Origin: Nonomuraea sp. NBC_00507
GTDB taxonomy: Bacteria; Actinomycetota; Actinomycetes; Streptosporangiales; Streptosporangiaceae
Assembly (NCBI RefSeq): GCF_036013525.1
Contig: NZ_CP107853.1
Coordinates: forward strand, 9,362,001 to 9,426,000
Reading direction: 5' to 3'
DNA: 64,000 nucleotides
The position numbers and the translations under genes are program-made. Of the stretch, positions 34,131 through 43,468 are shown one piece after another. The notes beneath the pieces were generated by a model that saw only the letters and a list, made by a program, of their open reading frames with translations, ran no database searches and was not told the origin of the DNA. Numbering within the stretch: position 1 is the first letter of the stretch; each line of letters starts with the position of its first letter.

Positions 34131-36465
34131 CCACCGTGCCCGGCACCCACGCCCCCTCGACCTCGATCTCGACCTCGGCCCCCGTCTCGGCCGGCAGGTA
34201 GGCGTAGGCGATGGACTCACGGGCGGTGTAGCCGTATCCGCCGGAGGTGACCCGGGTGACGACCCGCCCGTCCAGCCGGACGGGCTCGTTGCCGAGCGCC
34301 ACGGCCGTAGGGTCGCTCAGCGTCACGCACCGCAACCGGCGCTCAGGTGCCGGGTCCAGCGCGTCCCTGCCGAGGAAGTCCTTGTCCGGCTTGACGCAGA
34401 ACCCCAGGCCTGCCTCGTACGGCGTCGTCTCCGGCCCGATGTCCGCGCCCCACACCCGGTAGCCCTTCTCCAGCCGCAGGCTGTCGATGGCCTTGTAGCC
34501 GCCGGCCACCAGCCCGTACGGCTCCCCCGCCCGCCACAGGGCATGCCACAACGCCAGGCCGTACTCGCTGGAGCAGTAGAGCTCCCAGCCGTGCTCGCCC
34601 ACGAACGTCACCCGCAGCGCCAGCACCGGCACGTCCCCCACGGTGATCTCCCGCGACGACATGAACGGGAAGTCCATCGGGTCCGGCGTCAGCTCCTTGA
34701 CGATGTCGCGGGCCCGCGGACCCCACAGGGCGAAGCAGGCGTACTGGCCGGTCACGTCGGCGATCCTCGCCGTCGAGCCGGTGTGCGCGGCCTGCTTGCG
34801 CAGCCACCCCAGGTCGTGGGAGCCGAACGCGGTGCCGGTGACGATGAGGAACTCCTGCTCGCCGCGCCGGGTGACGGTGAAGTCGCACTCGATGCCACCG
34901 CGCCGGTTGAGCGCCTGCGTGTACGTGACCGCGCCCACCTCCCGGGCGACCCGGTTGTCGCACACCCACTCCAGCAGCTCCGCCGCGCCCGCGCCGGTGA
35001 CCTCGATCTTGGCGAACGAGCTCTCGTCGAAAAGCCCCGCCGTGGTCCGGGTGGCACGATGCTCGACTCCGATCGCGGGCGACCACAGCCGCCCCGCCCA
35101 GCCGACCGGCCGCTCCCCTCCCCCGTCGTCGTTGGTCGCGTAGTAGTTGACCCGCTCCCAGCCCGACTTCTCCCCGAAGACGGCCCCGTGGGCGGCGTGC
35201 CAGGCGTAGGCGGGCGAGACCCGCAGGGGCCGCCCCGCCGACCGTTCGTGCCCGGGGTAGCGGATGTCGTAGTACGTCTCGTAGTTCTCGACCGCCCGCT
35301 TGAGCGTGTACGACGGCGAGCGGTAGTGGCGGCCGAACCGGCGCACGTCCATGTGCCACAGGTCCATGCTCGGCTCGCCCTCGACGATCCACTCGGCCAT
35401 CACCTTGCCGATGCCGCCCGCGCCCGCGATGCCGTGCGCGCAGAACCCGGCGGCCACGAAGAACCCGGCCACCTCGGTCTCGCCGAGGCAGAACTCGTTG
35501 TCGGGGGTGAACGCCTCGGGGCCGTTGATCAGCTTGCGGATGCCGACGTCGGCCATCGCCGGCACCCGCACCCGGGAGTTGTCGAAGATCTCCTCGAGCC
35601 TCGGCCAGTCCTCGGGCAGGAGGCGGCCGTTGAAGTCGGCGGGCACCGCGTCGTAGGCGTTGGGGCCGGCCGTCCAGGGCGCGCACGTGCGCTCGTACCC
35701 GCCCATGACCAGGCCCTGCACCTCCTGCCGGTAGTAGACGAGCAGGTCGGGGTCGCGCAGCGTGGGCAGGCCGGTGTGGTCGTGGAAGGCGTCGGTCACC
35801 ACGTACTGGTGCGACATCGGCACGATGGGGACCCGCACGCCGGCCATGCGGCCGATCTCGGCCGCGAACATGCCGCCGCAGTTGACCACGATCTCGCAGG
35901 CGATGTCCCCCTGGTCGGTGCGGACCCCGGTGACCCGGCCGTTCACGACGTCGATGCCCAGCACGCGGGTGCCGGTGCGGATGGTCGCGCCGCCCTCGCG
36001 GGCCCTCGCGGCCAGCGCGTAGCACAGCTGCGACGGGTCGATCTGCCCGTCCGTCGGCAGGTACGCGGCCCCGATTACGCCCTCGGGATCCATGAGCGGG
36101 AACAACTCCACGGCCTCGGCCACCGAGATCTCCTCCAGCGGCAGCCCGAACGTCCGCGCCCACCCGATCTGGCGCCGGATCTCGGCCATCCGCTCCGGCG
36201 TGGAGGCCAGCTTGATGCCGCCGCATTCGGTCCAGCCGGCGTCGAGGGTGCGGTAGAGCTCGACGGAGTATTGGTTCATCCGGGTCAGCGTGGGGTCGGC
36301 GCGCAGCTGGCCGACGAGCCCGGCGGAGTGGAAGGTGGAGCCGCTGGTCAGCTCGTCCCGCTCGAGCACGACCACGTCGCGCTCGCCGAGCTGGGTGAGG
36401 TGGTAGGCGACGGACGCGCCGCCCACGCCGCCGCCGATGATCACGATGCGGGCCGAGTCGCTCAT
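34108..36465 (-). CDS. FAD-dependent dimethylglycine/sarcosine dehydrogenase-like protein (DAO + GcvT)
   Basis: A 785-residue two-part enzyme. The N-terminal half is a D-amino-acid-oxidase-type FAD domain (IVIIGGGVGGASVAYHL, ELTSGSTFHSAGLVGQLR with the His typical of covalent FAD sites). The C-terminal half, from about 440, is a GcvT/aminomethyltransferase folate domain (GLFDESSFAKIEVTGAGA; VTGTAFGSHD; YKAIDSLRLEKGYRVWGADI). This order is that of dimethylglycine and sarcosine dehydrogenases, which demethylate N-methylglycines and pass formaldehyde to tetrahydrofolate. Start at ATG 36465, with TAGCCT just upstream. It diverges from a choline-kinase-like gene across a GntR-type palindrome, suggesting choline/betaine breakdown. 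Confidence 0.87.
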   Translation of the reverse strand: MSDSARIVIIGGGVGGASVAYHLTQLGERDVVVLERDELTSGSTFHSAGLVGQLRADPTLTRMNQYSVELYRTLDAGWTECGGIKLASTPERMAEIRRQIGWARTFGLPLEEISVAEAVELFPLMDPEGVIGAAYLPTDGQIDPSQLCYALAARAREGGATIRTGTRVLGIDVVNGRVTGVRTDQGDIACEIVVNCGGMFAAEIGRMAGVRVPIVPMSHQYVVTDAFHDHTGLPTLRDPDLLVYYRQEVQGLVMGGYERTCAPWTAGPNAYDAVPADFNGRLLPEDWPRLEEIFDNSRVRVPAMADVGIRKLINGPEAFTPDNEFCLGETEVAGFFVAAGFCAHGIAGAGGIGKVMAEWIVEGEPSMDLWHMDVRRFGRHYRSPSYTLKRAVENYETYYDIRYPGHERSAGRPLRVSPAYAWHAAHGAVFGEKSGWERVNYYATNDDGGGERPVGWAGRLWSPAIGVEHRATRTTAGLFDESSFAKIEVTGAGAAELLEWVCDNRVAREVGAVTYTQALNRRGGIECDFTVTRRGEQEFLIVTGTAFGSHDLGWLRKQAAHTGSTARIADVTGQYACFALWGPRARDIVKELTPDPMDFPFMSSREITVGDVPVLALRVTFVGEHGWELYCSSEYGLALWHALWRAGEPYGLVAGGYKAIDSLRLEKGYRVWGADIGPETTPYEAGLGFCVKPDKDFLGRDALDPAPERRLRCVTLSDPTAVALGNEPVRLDGRVVTRVTSGGYGYTARESIAYAYLPAETGAEVEIEVEGAWVPGTVVKTPLVP

Positions 36466-36490
36466 GGTCGCGAGGCTAGCCGCCACGCCG

Positions 36491-36510
36491 TAAAAGGTCT
36501 AGACCGTTTA
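36491..36510. promoter_or_regulatory. GGTCTAGACC palindrome, candidate GntR/UTRA operator
   Basis: TAAAA-GGTCTAGACC-GTTTA is a 20-base inverted repeat with one mismatched pair. The central GGTCTAGACC is the core of DasR/NagR-type GntR operators. It sits between two divergent genes, overlapping the -35 position of the leftward promoter (-10 TAGCCT at 36478-36473) and just upstream of the rightward -10 (TAGCAT, 36524-36529), so it could repress both. Confidence 0.65.
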
Positions 36511-36534
36511 GCGCGGGTCGTCCTAGCATCGAGC

Positions 36535-37440
36535 ATGGCCGTGCCCGAGGTGCTCGATCGTATCCCGCTGCTGTCCGGCGTGCCGCGTACCGTCGAGGAG
36601 TTGCCCGGCGGGCTGACCAACCACAACTACAAGGTCGTCACGCCCGATGGGGCGTACGTGGCGCGCGTGTGGGCCAGCGACGGGGCGCTGCTGGCCATCG
36701 ACAGGGACGCCGAGCACGCGAACTCGGTCGCGGCGGCCGCCGCCGGGGTGGGGGCCCCGGTGCACGCATACCTGCCCGAGCTCGGGGTGCTGGTCGTGGG
36801 GTTCGTGCCGGGGCGGACGTTCACGGAGGCCGACCTGCGGGATCCGGCGAACCTGCCGCGCGTGGCGCAGGCGTGCAGGCGGCTGCACGCAGGGCCGCGG
36901 TTCGTGCGCGACTTCGACATGTTCGACGTCCAGCAGCGCTACCTGGAGATCGTCCAGACTCGCGGCTTTCGGCTTCCGGCCAAATATCTCGACTTCATGC
37001 CCACTGTCGCTGAAATCCGGAAATGTCTGGCTGTGCGCGACGAAGGCACCGTCCCCTGTAACAACGACCTGCTGCCGGGCAACATCCTCGACGACGGCGA
37101 GCGCCTCTGGCTGATCGACTACGAGTACTCCGGCAACAACGACCCCTGCTTCGAGCTCGGCAACGTCTGGAGCGAGTCCGACCTGCCGCTCGGCCACCTG
37201 GAGGAGCTCGTCACCGCCTACTACGGCCGCCGGCTCCGCAACAAGATCGCCCGCGCCCGGCTGCTCGGCCTCATGTCCAAGTACGGCTGGACGTTGTGGG
37301 CCTCGATCCAGGACGGCGCCAACGAGAGCATCGACTTCGACTTCTGGTCGTGGGGGATGGAGAAGTACGAGCGGGCCGTGGCCGAGTTCACCGGGCCCGA
37401 ACTGACGTCCCTCATGGACGAGGCCGCGCGTTCGGATTAG
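36535..37440 (+). CDS. choline kinase/aminoglycoside phosphotransferase-like protein
   Basis: A 301-residue small-molecule kinase with the APH/choline kinase fold. An N-lobe with LPGGLTNHNYKVVTPDGAYVARVW precedes the catalytic loop CNNDLLPGNIL (residues about 178-188; Asp in the usual HxD position, with Asn replacing His as in choline kinases) and the metal-binding LIDYEYSGNNDPCFELGN. The NNDxLxxN and IDYEY motifs match LicA/choline-ethanolamine kinases better than antibiotic kinases. ATG 36535 follows TAGCAT by five bases, suggesting a leaderless mRNA. Divergent pairing with a dimethylglycine-dehydrogenase-like gene supports a role in choline or related amine metabolism. Confidence 0.82.
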   Translation: MAVPEVLDRIPLLSGVPRTVEELPGGLTNHNYKVVTPDGAYVARVWASDGALLAIDRDAEHANSVAAAAAGVGAPVHAYLPELGVLVVGFVPGRTFTEADLRDPANLPRVAQACRRLHAGPRFVRDFDMFDVQQRYLEIVQTRGFRLPAKYLDFMPTVAEIRKCLAVRDEGTVPCNNDLLPGNILDDGERLWLIDYEYSGNNDPCFELGNVWSESDLPLGHLEELVTAYYGRRLRNKIARARLLGLMSKYGWTLWASIQDGANESIDFDFWSWGMEKYERAVAEFTGPELTSLMDEAARSD

Positions 37441-37459
37441 GCCGGGCAGACTTGGTGAC

Positions 37460-38065
37460 ATGCTTGCCGCATTGACCGGCCTGGGCCTGTCCACGGCCGC
37501 CGGTTTGAACGCCTACATCCCGCTCCTGGTGGTGGGCGTCTTGTCCAACGTCACCGACGCCGTGAAGCTGCCCGACGGCTACTCCTGGCTGTCGAACTGG
37601 GGCGTGCTCGCGGTGATCGCGGTGCTGCTGGCCGCGGAGATGGTCCTCGACAAGGTCCCCGCCGTCGACAGCGTCAACGACGCCATCCAGACCGTGATCC
37701 GCCCGGCCTCCGGCGGTGTGGTCTTCTCGGCCACGAACGCCGCCGCCGAACTGGAGCAGTCCACGTGGATGACGGAGAACCCGTGGGTGGGCTGGCTCCT
37801 GGGTATCGTCGTGGCGCTGGCCGTGCACGCGATGAAGGCGGCGGCCCGCCCCGTGGTCAACGCGGGCACGGCAGGCGTGGGGGCGCCGGTGGTGAGCACG
37901 GCGGAGGACGCGGGGTCGCTCGGCATGAGCCTGATCGCGGTGTTCGCCCCGATCCTGGTGATCGTCGCGTTGCTGGTGCTCGCCGTCCTGTCCTGGTGGC
38001 TGTTCAGGCGGGTACGCCGCTTCCGCGCCCGCCGCCGAGCCGCCCGAAGTCAGCCTCCGGGCTGA
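37460..38065 (+). CDS. DUF4126 membrane protein
   Basis: A 201-residue integral membrane protein with four to five hydrophobic segments. The N terminus (GLGLSTAAGLNAYIPLLVVG) and the PAVDSVNDAIQTVIRPASGG segment are typical of DUF4126, an actinobacterial and proteobacterial family without a known biochemical function. The C terminus is an Arg-rich cytoplasmic tail after the last helix (VLSWWLFRRVRRFRARRRAAR). It begins 19 bases after the kinase gene and may share its transcript. A strong hairpin follows at 38192. Confidence 0.8.
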   Translation: MLAALTGLGLSTAAGLNAYIPLLVVGVLSNVTDAVKLPDGYSWLSNWGVLAVIAVLLAAEMVLDKVPAVDSVNDAIQTVIRPASGGVVFSATNAAAELEQSTWMTENPWVGWLLGIVVALAVHAMKAAARPVVNAGTAGVGAPVVSTAEDAGSLGMSLIAVFAPILVIVALLVLAVLSWWLFRRVRRFRARRRAARSQPPG

Positions 38066-38191
38066 CCTCCACTCCCCCTGCGGGCTGATCCGCCGCCCCT
38101 CCCGCGCCTCGTACGGTGATCCCGGTTAGCGAACAACCGCAAGACGTGTGAGCGCCACCGTGGCCCCCGACCCTGGCACGCTCACACGGCC

Positions 38192-38226
38192 GAGGGCCCG
38201 GCGGCCTCCGCACCGCCGGGCCCCTC
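38192..38226. terminator. bidirectional hairpin terminator
   Basis: GAGGGCCCGGCGG and CCGCCGGGCCCCTC form a near-perfect 13-bp stem around an 8-base loop, between the convergent DUF4126 and hydrolase genes, whose stop codon it touches. There is no T-run on either side. Confidence 0.6.
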
Positions 38227-39031
38227 ACCCGCGCAGTCTCCGCAACCACCCACCCACGAGGTGCACGAACTCGGCCGGGCGCTCCTCGTGCAGCCGATGG
38301 CTGGAGCCCTCCCAGCACACGACCTTCGACTTCGGCACCTTGAGCAGGCCCGCCTCCCAGCTCGCGCGGCCAGGATCGGCCCAGATCGACAACACCGGGC
38401 ACCGCCTGCGTGCCAGGTAGTCGTCGCTGGCCGGCCGCACGCCGATGGCGTCCGGCGCAGTGAACATGGCCTCGAACGCCTGGGCGAGCACGTGCGGCGG
38501 CATGCCGTACAGCCTGCGCTTGTGCCAGCGGCGGATGACGGCGGGCGTGGCGGCGTTCGTGCACCACTCGTCGATCGCCTCGGCGACGGCGTGCGGCTGC
38601 TCGCCGCGCAGGCCCTCGATCATCTGGGGGAACCCCTGGGCGATGTCGTCGGTGATGCCGTACCCCGGGTCGAGGGCGACGAGCGCGCGTACCCGGTCCG
38701 GGTGCTCGACGGCCAGGATCGACACCACCTGGCCACCCATCGAGTGCCCGACGGCGACGACCTGGGGGATGCCGAGGCGGTCGAGCAGGGCGTTCAGGTC
38801 CTCGGCCATCATGCGGGGCGTGTTGCCCGTCGCCGGGACCGACGAGTAGCCGTGCCCGCGCAGATCGGCGGCGATCACCCGGCGCCCGGCGGCCGCCAGC
38901 GCGTCGATGTGCCAGGACCATTGGTGCGAGTCGGTCCCCCAGCCATGGACGAGCAGCAGCGGCGGCCCGTCGCCGCTCCCGTCGTCGGTGTAGAAGATCC
39001 TGATGCCGTCGCCGACGTCCGCGTACGGCAT
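38225..39031 (-). CDS. alpha/beta hydrolase
   Basis: A 268-residue alpha/beta-hydrolase-fold protein. The oxyanion region is LLLVHGWGTDSHQW, the nucleophile elbow is GHSMGG (Ser about 96), and the likely His is in the final GSSHRLHEERPAEF segment; the acid is probably in LSIWADPG. The cap carries FPQMIEGLRGE. The pattern is that of haloperoxidase-like or esterase enzymes, with no clue to substrate. It begins three bases after the SDR stop, so SDR and hydrolase are probably co-expressed, perhaps consecutive steps in breaking down one compound. Confidence 0.85.
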   Translation of the reverse strand: MPYADVGDGIRIFYTDDGSGDGPPLLLVHGWGTDSHQWSWHIDALAAAGRRVIAADLRGHGYSSVPATGNTPRMMAEDLNALLDRLGIPQVVAVGHSMGGQVVSILAVEHPDRVRALVALDPGYGITDDIAQGFPQMIEGLRGEQPHAVAEAIDEWCTNAATPAVIRRWHKRRLYGMPPHVLAQAFEAMFTAPDAIGVRPASDDYLARRRCPVLSIWADPGRASWEAGLLKVPKSKVVCWEGSSHRLHEERPAEFVHLVGGWLRRLRG

Positions 39032-39034
39032 GGC

Positions 39035-39919
<885 letters not shown>

Positions 39920-39935
39920 TCAACACCAACAGGGG

Positions 39936-40541
39936 GTGGCGAAGATCGGCGAAGTCCTTGTCATCGTGCTAGTGATCCTGGCGTTCCTCCTGCTGCTGAC
40001 GGGCGTCGGCGTCTACCTGCTGGTCAAGCTGGGCAAGAAGGCGGCAGGCAAGGCCAAGGAGGCCGCGACGCGGCTGAGCACGCATGTCAACGCGATGGGC
40101 ACGGGCGACGCCGCCGAGGTCGAGCGCCTCCGCCTCGACCTGCGCCGCGAGGTGTCGCTCACCCGCCAGGCGGTCGAGCAGGCGCAGCATCAGGGATGGG
40201 GGCTCGGCGACCTGCCCCGGCTTCTGGCCGACCTCGAGGCACAGGCCAACGTGCACGACGGCCAGCTCGGCATGTACGCCCAGCAGCGCCGCGTGTCACC
40301 GTACATCGACCACGCCACCCTGGACCGGCTGCGCGAACACCAGGCCAAGCTGACGGCCATGTGCGCCCGCATCCGCGCCGACCTCCTCGGCGACCAGGTC
40401 CACCACACGTCCTCCGGCATCGCCGACCTCACGTCCCGCACGGACCTGGAGATCGAGGCCCGCCGCCGGGCGCCGGACCCGCTGGAGGAGATCGACGAGC
40501 TCTATCGCCGGTCGATGGAGGAACGCAAAGACCTGCCCTGA
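39936..40541 (+). CDS. membrane-anchored helical protein
   Basis: A protein of about 201 residues with one N-terminal transmembrane helix (about residues 5-30, VLVIVLVILAFLLLLTGVGVYLLV) followed by a Lys/Ala-rich linker and a long, mostly helical, charged cytoplasmic region with heptad-like spacing (RLRLDLRREVSLTRQAVEQAQ; LDRLREHQAKLTAMCARIRADLL). The C-terminal tail (DPLEEIDELYRRSMEERKDLP) is acidic. No family recognised. The GTG at 39936 is the furthest upstream reasonable start but AGGGGG abuts it, so translation may begin a few codons later. It stands alone between the SDR and Uma2 genes. Confidence 0.65.
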   Translation: MAKIGEVLVIVLVILAFLLLLTGVGVYLLVKLGKKAAGKAKEAATRLSTHVNAMGTGDAAEVERLRLDLRREVSLTRQAVEQAQHQGWGLGDLPRLLADLEAQANVHDGQLGMYAQQRRVSPYIDHATLDRLREHQAKLTAMCARIRADLLGDQVHHTSSGIADLTSRTDLEIEARRRAPDPLEEIDELYRRSMEERKDLP

Positions 40542-40599
40542 CGGCTACTAAGCGTGGCACAATAGACGCGCCGCGTGAAGACGCTGAGGAGGCAGACTG

Positions 40600-41178
40600 A
40601 TGACTATGGCCCTTCCTGAGTGGTTCTATCCCGGCCCCCCCGGTGGCTGGACCGCCGACATGCTCGATCATCTTCCCCCCGACGCGCCACGGCACGTCGA
40701 GCTGATCGATGGGTCTCTCATCATGATGTCGCCGCAGACGCTCTTTCACCTGTATACGGTCGAGCTGATTAAGCAGTCCATCAAACCGCCCGCGCATCTG
40801 GAGGTCGTTCGCGAAATGACGGTCACTCTGGGCCTGCGCCAGCGGCCGGAGCCCGACATCCTCGTGGTAAACAGGTCGGCGACCACTTCAATGAAGCTCA
40901 CCTCCTTCAAGCCGGAGGACGTGCACCTCGTGGTCGAGGTGGTCTCGGATGAGTCCAGGGAGCGGGACCGGACCACGAAGCCGATCAAATACTCGAACGC
41001 CGGAATCAAGTACTTCTGGCGGGTGGAAGAAGAAGGCGGGCTCCCGGTCGTCTACACCTTCGAGCTCGAGCCGACGGTCAGGGCCTACGTCCCCACCGGC
41101 ATCCATCACAAGCGACTACAGACCAACATCGGATTCGACGTCGACATCGACCTCACGTTGGCACAGCGACCCGCTTAG
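40600..41178 (+). CDS. Uma2-family PD-(D/E)XK nuclease-fold protein
   Basis: A 192-residue Uma2 (DUF820) protein, a restriction-endonuclease-like fold that is highly expanded in cyanobacteria and actinomycetes. The expected elements are visible: HVELIDGSLIMM (first acidic residue), RPEPDILVV (the D of the PD motif), and VHLVVEVVSDESRERDRTTKPIKYSNAGIKYFWRV, carrying E...K and the conserved K-Y-aa-Gly. The active site looks intact. The biological role of the family is unclear. GAGGAGG upstream of ATG 40600 supports the start. It overlaps the convergent zinc-ribbon gene by 4 bases. Confidence 0.87.
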   Translation: MTMALPEWFYPGPPGGWTADMLDHLPPDAPRHVELIDGSLIMMSPQTLFHLYTVELIKQSIKPPAHLEVVREMTVTLGLRQRPEPDILVVNRSATTSMKLTSFKPEDVHLVVEVVSDESRERDRTTKPIKYSNAGIKYFWRVEEEGGLPVVYTFELEPTVRAYVPTGIHHKRLQTNIGFDVDIDLTLAQRPA

Positions 41179-41813
41179 GCGCGTCCCCACTCCCCGTAAA
41201 CCAGCGCGGCAAGCTCGGCCTCTGTGGCGCCCTCATTGGCCTTGGCCTTGGTGGCCTGGGCCTGGGCTTTCGTGGGCAGCAGGCCGTCCAGCAGCACAGG
41301 CAGTGACAGTCGCCGCAGCAGCACCTCCGCCTCCGAGATCCCGTACGGTCTGCGCGTCACCGCCACGTTCACCCGCAGCGCATGCTCGTTCCCCGACGGA
41401 ACACCTGGACGATCGACCTCGATGGCCGAATACCGGAAGCCGTTCGCCAGGTTGCAGGCGGCGCACGAGGCCGGTCCCCTACTGAGTCTGCCGCCGCATT
41501 CCGCACAGGTCAGGCGGTCGTAAGCGGCGTCGACCACTCGCCACGGATGCTTGTCGGGCTCGTCCACGACCATTTCGGCGATCAGACACTCCTGCTCGAG
41601 CGGCTCGGCCGTGCCCTGCCCATGGTCGCGCTCGCACGGGGCTCCGCTGGTCACGCAAGCTACCGCTCTCCGCCCCAAGCTCGCCGCTCCGAACTCACGC
41701 TCTAGAAAGCCTCGCCAACCCTCCTCGACGATCTCGTCCACCAGCCCGGCACACCGGCCGCACCCAGGCGCACCGGCCGGCTCCCAGTGACCGCACATCC
41801 CGCATCGCCGCAT
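41175..41813 (-). CDS. zinc-ribbon protein interrupted by a dispersed repeat
   Basis: A 212-residue protein of unknown function with two putative zinc ribbons: CGMCGH...CGRC at the N terminus and CAECGG...CAAC near residue 115. Between them, residues about 42-66 (AASLGRRAVACVTSGAPCERDH) are encoded by a 69-bp dispersed repeat also found upstream of the NUDIX gene, so an in-frame insertion has lengthened the protein. The C terminus is Ala/Lys/Glu-rich and likely helical. It overlaps the Uma2 gene by 4 bases tail to tail. It may be a functional protein with an added loop or a decaying gene. Confidence 0.65.
   Translation of the reverse strand: MRRCGMCGHWEPAGAPGCGRCAGLVDEIVEEGWRGFLEREFGAASLGRRAVACVTSGAPCERDHGQGTAEPLEQECLIAEMVVDEPDKHPWRVVDAAYDRLTCAECGGRLSRGPASCAACNLANGFRYSAIEVDRPGVPSGNEHALRVNVAVTRRPYGISEAEVLLRRLSLPVLLDGLLPTKAQAQATKAKANEGATEAELAALVYGEWGRA
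41621..41689 (-). repeat. dispersed ~70-bp repeat, copy B
   Basis: About 91% identical to 20920-20989 (five substitutions and one indel by eye) with a 32-bp identical core at 41645-41676. This copy lies inside the zinc-ribbon coding sequence and is read through in frame. Confidence 0.85.
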
Positions 41814-42082
41814 GCCCGCACGCTACAAGCGGCTCCGAACCCGCCGCACCGCATTATCGGCCGGCGGACCGGAAACCATCAGCGGGCGAATAAATCGCTT
41901 GCGGCACCGGAACACACCCCGGCATACTCGGCCACGTTGATCGTTTGCCGCGACCCGAAGGGAGGGTGAGACCGTGACGACGACTGTTCGCGTGCCGTTT
42001 TCCGCGTCCTCATTCCTTCCCACCGCGTGCTCATTGATCTGATCGACGTGCCGGTGGGCCTCATACCTGGAGCAATCCCACC

Positions 42083-42964
42083 GTGCCGAAGCACTCGCAA
42101 CACCGCCGCCGTGGCAAGTACGCCCTCGACACCGACGACATCGAATGGCTCGAGAGCACTCCCGACATCGCCCTCGCCGATGACGGCCCGCCCGAGGGCG
42201 ACCGCTGGTCCACCTGGGACCAGAGCACGCCCACGGAGAAGGGCCCCCGGCCGTACCCCGGCTGGCTGGTCACCGAGCTGGCCGCCGTCGACACCGAGCA
42301 CGGCGTGCTCAAGACCGGCAAGGAAGCCGACGTCCATCTGATCTCCCGTGGCGTGCCGGGCACGGATCGGGTGTGCCTGCTGGCCGCCAAGCGATACCGC
42401 TCCACCGAGCATCGCCTCTTCCATCGCGACACCGGCTATCTGGAAGGCCGCAGGACTCGCGACGACCGCATGAACCGGGCCATGGCCAGCCGCACCGCCT
42501 TCGGCAGGCAGGCGATCGCCGCCCAGTGGGCGGTGGCCGAGTTCGGGGCGTTGTGCAGGTTGTGGGAGCTGGGGGTTCCGGTGCCGTACCCGGTGCAGAT
42601 CGTGGGGACGGAGATCTTGCAGGAGTTCATCGGAACACCGGACGGGTACGCGGCCCCGCGCCTCGCCCAGGTGTCCGACGGCCTCGACGACCTGTGGGAA
42701 CAGCTGGTCGCCGCCATGGTCACGCTGGCCCGGGAAGGCCTCGCCCACGGCGACCTGTCTCCGTACAACCTGCTGGTCCACGACGGCAGGCTGGTGATCA
42801 TCGACCTGCCGCAGATCGTGGACGTGATCGCCCACCCGGCAGGCCCGTCGTTCCTGGACCGCGACGCCCGCAACGTCGCCAACTGGTTCGCCGCCAAGGG
42901 CGTCCCCGCCGACCCGGACTCCCTCGCCGAGCTTCTACGTGCGGAGACCGGAATCATCCGCTAG
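42083..42964 (+). CDS. RIO1-family serine kinase
   Basis: A 293-residue RIO-type atypical protein kinase. The nucleotide-binding lobe holds VLKTGKEADVHLISRG and AAKRYRSTEHRLF (catalytic Lys), then a flexible-loop region rich in Arg. The catalytic loop is GLAHGDLSPYNLLV (HGDLSxYN) and the metal loop is LVIIDLPQIVD, both hallmarks of RIO kinases. Bacterial RIO kinases are poorly characterised; archaeal and eukaryal ones act in ribosome maturation. GTG start at 42083 with GGAGCAATCC upstream. The 3' end overlaps a broken convergent gene by 4 bases. Confidence 0.9.
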   Translation: MPKHSQHRRRGKYALDTDDIEWLESTPDIALADDGPPEGDRWSTWDQSTPTEKGPRPYPGWLVTELAAVDTEHGVLKTGKEADVHLISRGVPGTDRVCLLAAKRYRSTEHRLFHRDTGYLEGRRTRDDRMNRAMASRTAFGRQAIAAQWAVAEFGALCRLWELGVPVPYPVQIVGTEILQEFIGTPDGYAAPRLAQVSDGLDDLWEQLVAAMVTLAREGLAHGDLSPYNLLVHDGRLVIIDLPQIVDVIAHPAGPSFLDRDARNVANWFAAKGVPADPDSLAELLRAETGIIR

Positions 42965-43427
42965 ATGCGGCCCGCGTCGCGCGCGGCCTCCACGGCCCGC
43001 GCGACGCCAACCCAGCGCGGTTCTTCCCCTATGTAAACAAGCGTGCACTGGATCGCGAAGGCGGCAACCTTCCTACCGGAACTGAGTTCGAACTCAAGCC
43101 CGAAGCGACCTGGCCGCGTGTCGACGACCTCCCGAGCGGAAAAGTGTGCGTCCGCCACGGATTGACCACACGTACTTGCCCGCCGGCCAACTCGACACGC
43201 GCATAGAACGCGGCCCACATCACCACGAGCAACACAACGAAAATGCCGGTCAGCCACGGCCATTGGTCGGCGGGCAGGCCCTCTTCCCACGTCGGGTTGA
43301 ACCAGGACGGCGCGAGGAAGCCGGCCACATGGAGGATTCCCCTAGATCGCTCCCCTGCCAGCTCGCCCCTCGGCCGGCACAGCCGCCAACTCCCCACAGC
43401 GGCACGATTATCCGATCCGCCAGGCAT
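42961..43427 (-). pseudogene. frameshifted PH-domain-like membrane protein
   Basis: Two overlapping reading frames together make one plausible protein. The upstream frame gives a Trp-flanked membrane segment (WPWLTGIFVVLLVVMWAAF), then YARVELAGGQVRVVNPWRTHTF; the second frame continues with REVVDTRPGRFGLEFELSSGRKVAAFAIQCTL. This reads as the strand-rich layout of actinobacterial bacterial-PH-type proteins (the RV.....RTxxFxxxEVVxVR pattern). The break lies at a run of four A (43140-43143 on the + strand); one additional base there would restore the frame. It may be a true frameshift, a sequencing error or slippage. The function of an intact version is unknown. Confidence 0.6.
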
Positions 43428-43468
43428 CGCCGTCACTGTCACGGGCGGACGTCAGAAGGGCGGGCGAG

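Noticed and set aside
41787..42082. Small rightward frames between the zinc-ribbon and RIO kinase genes
   Set aside because: Short, no ribosome binding site, and composition unlike neighbouring proteins; I see only intergenic sequence there.
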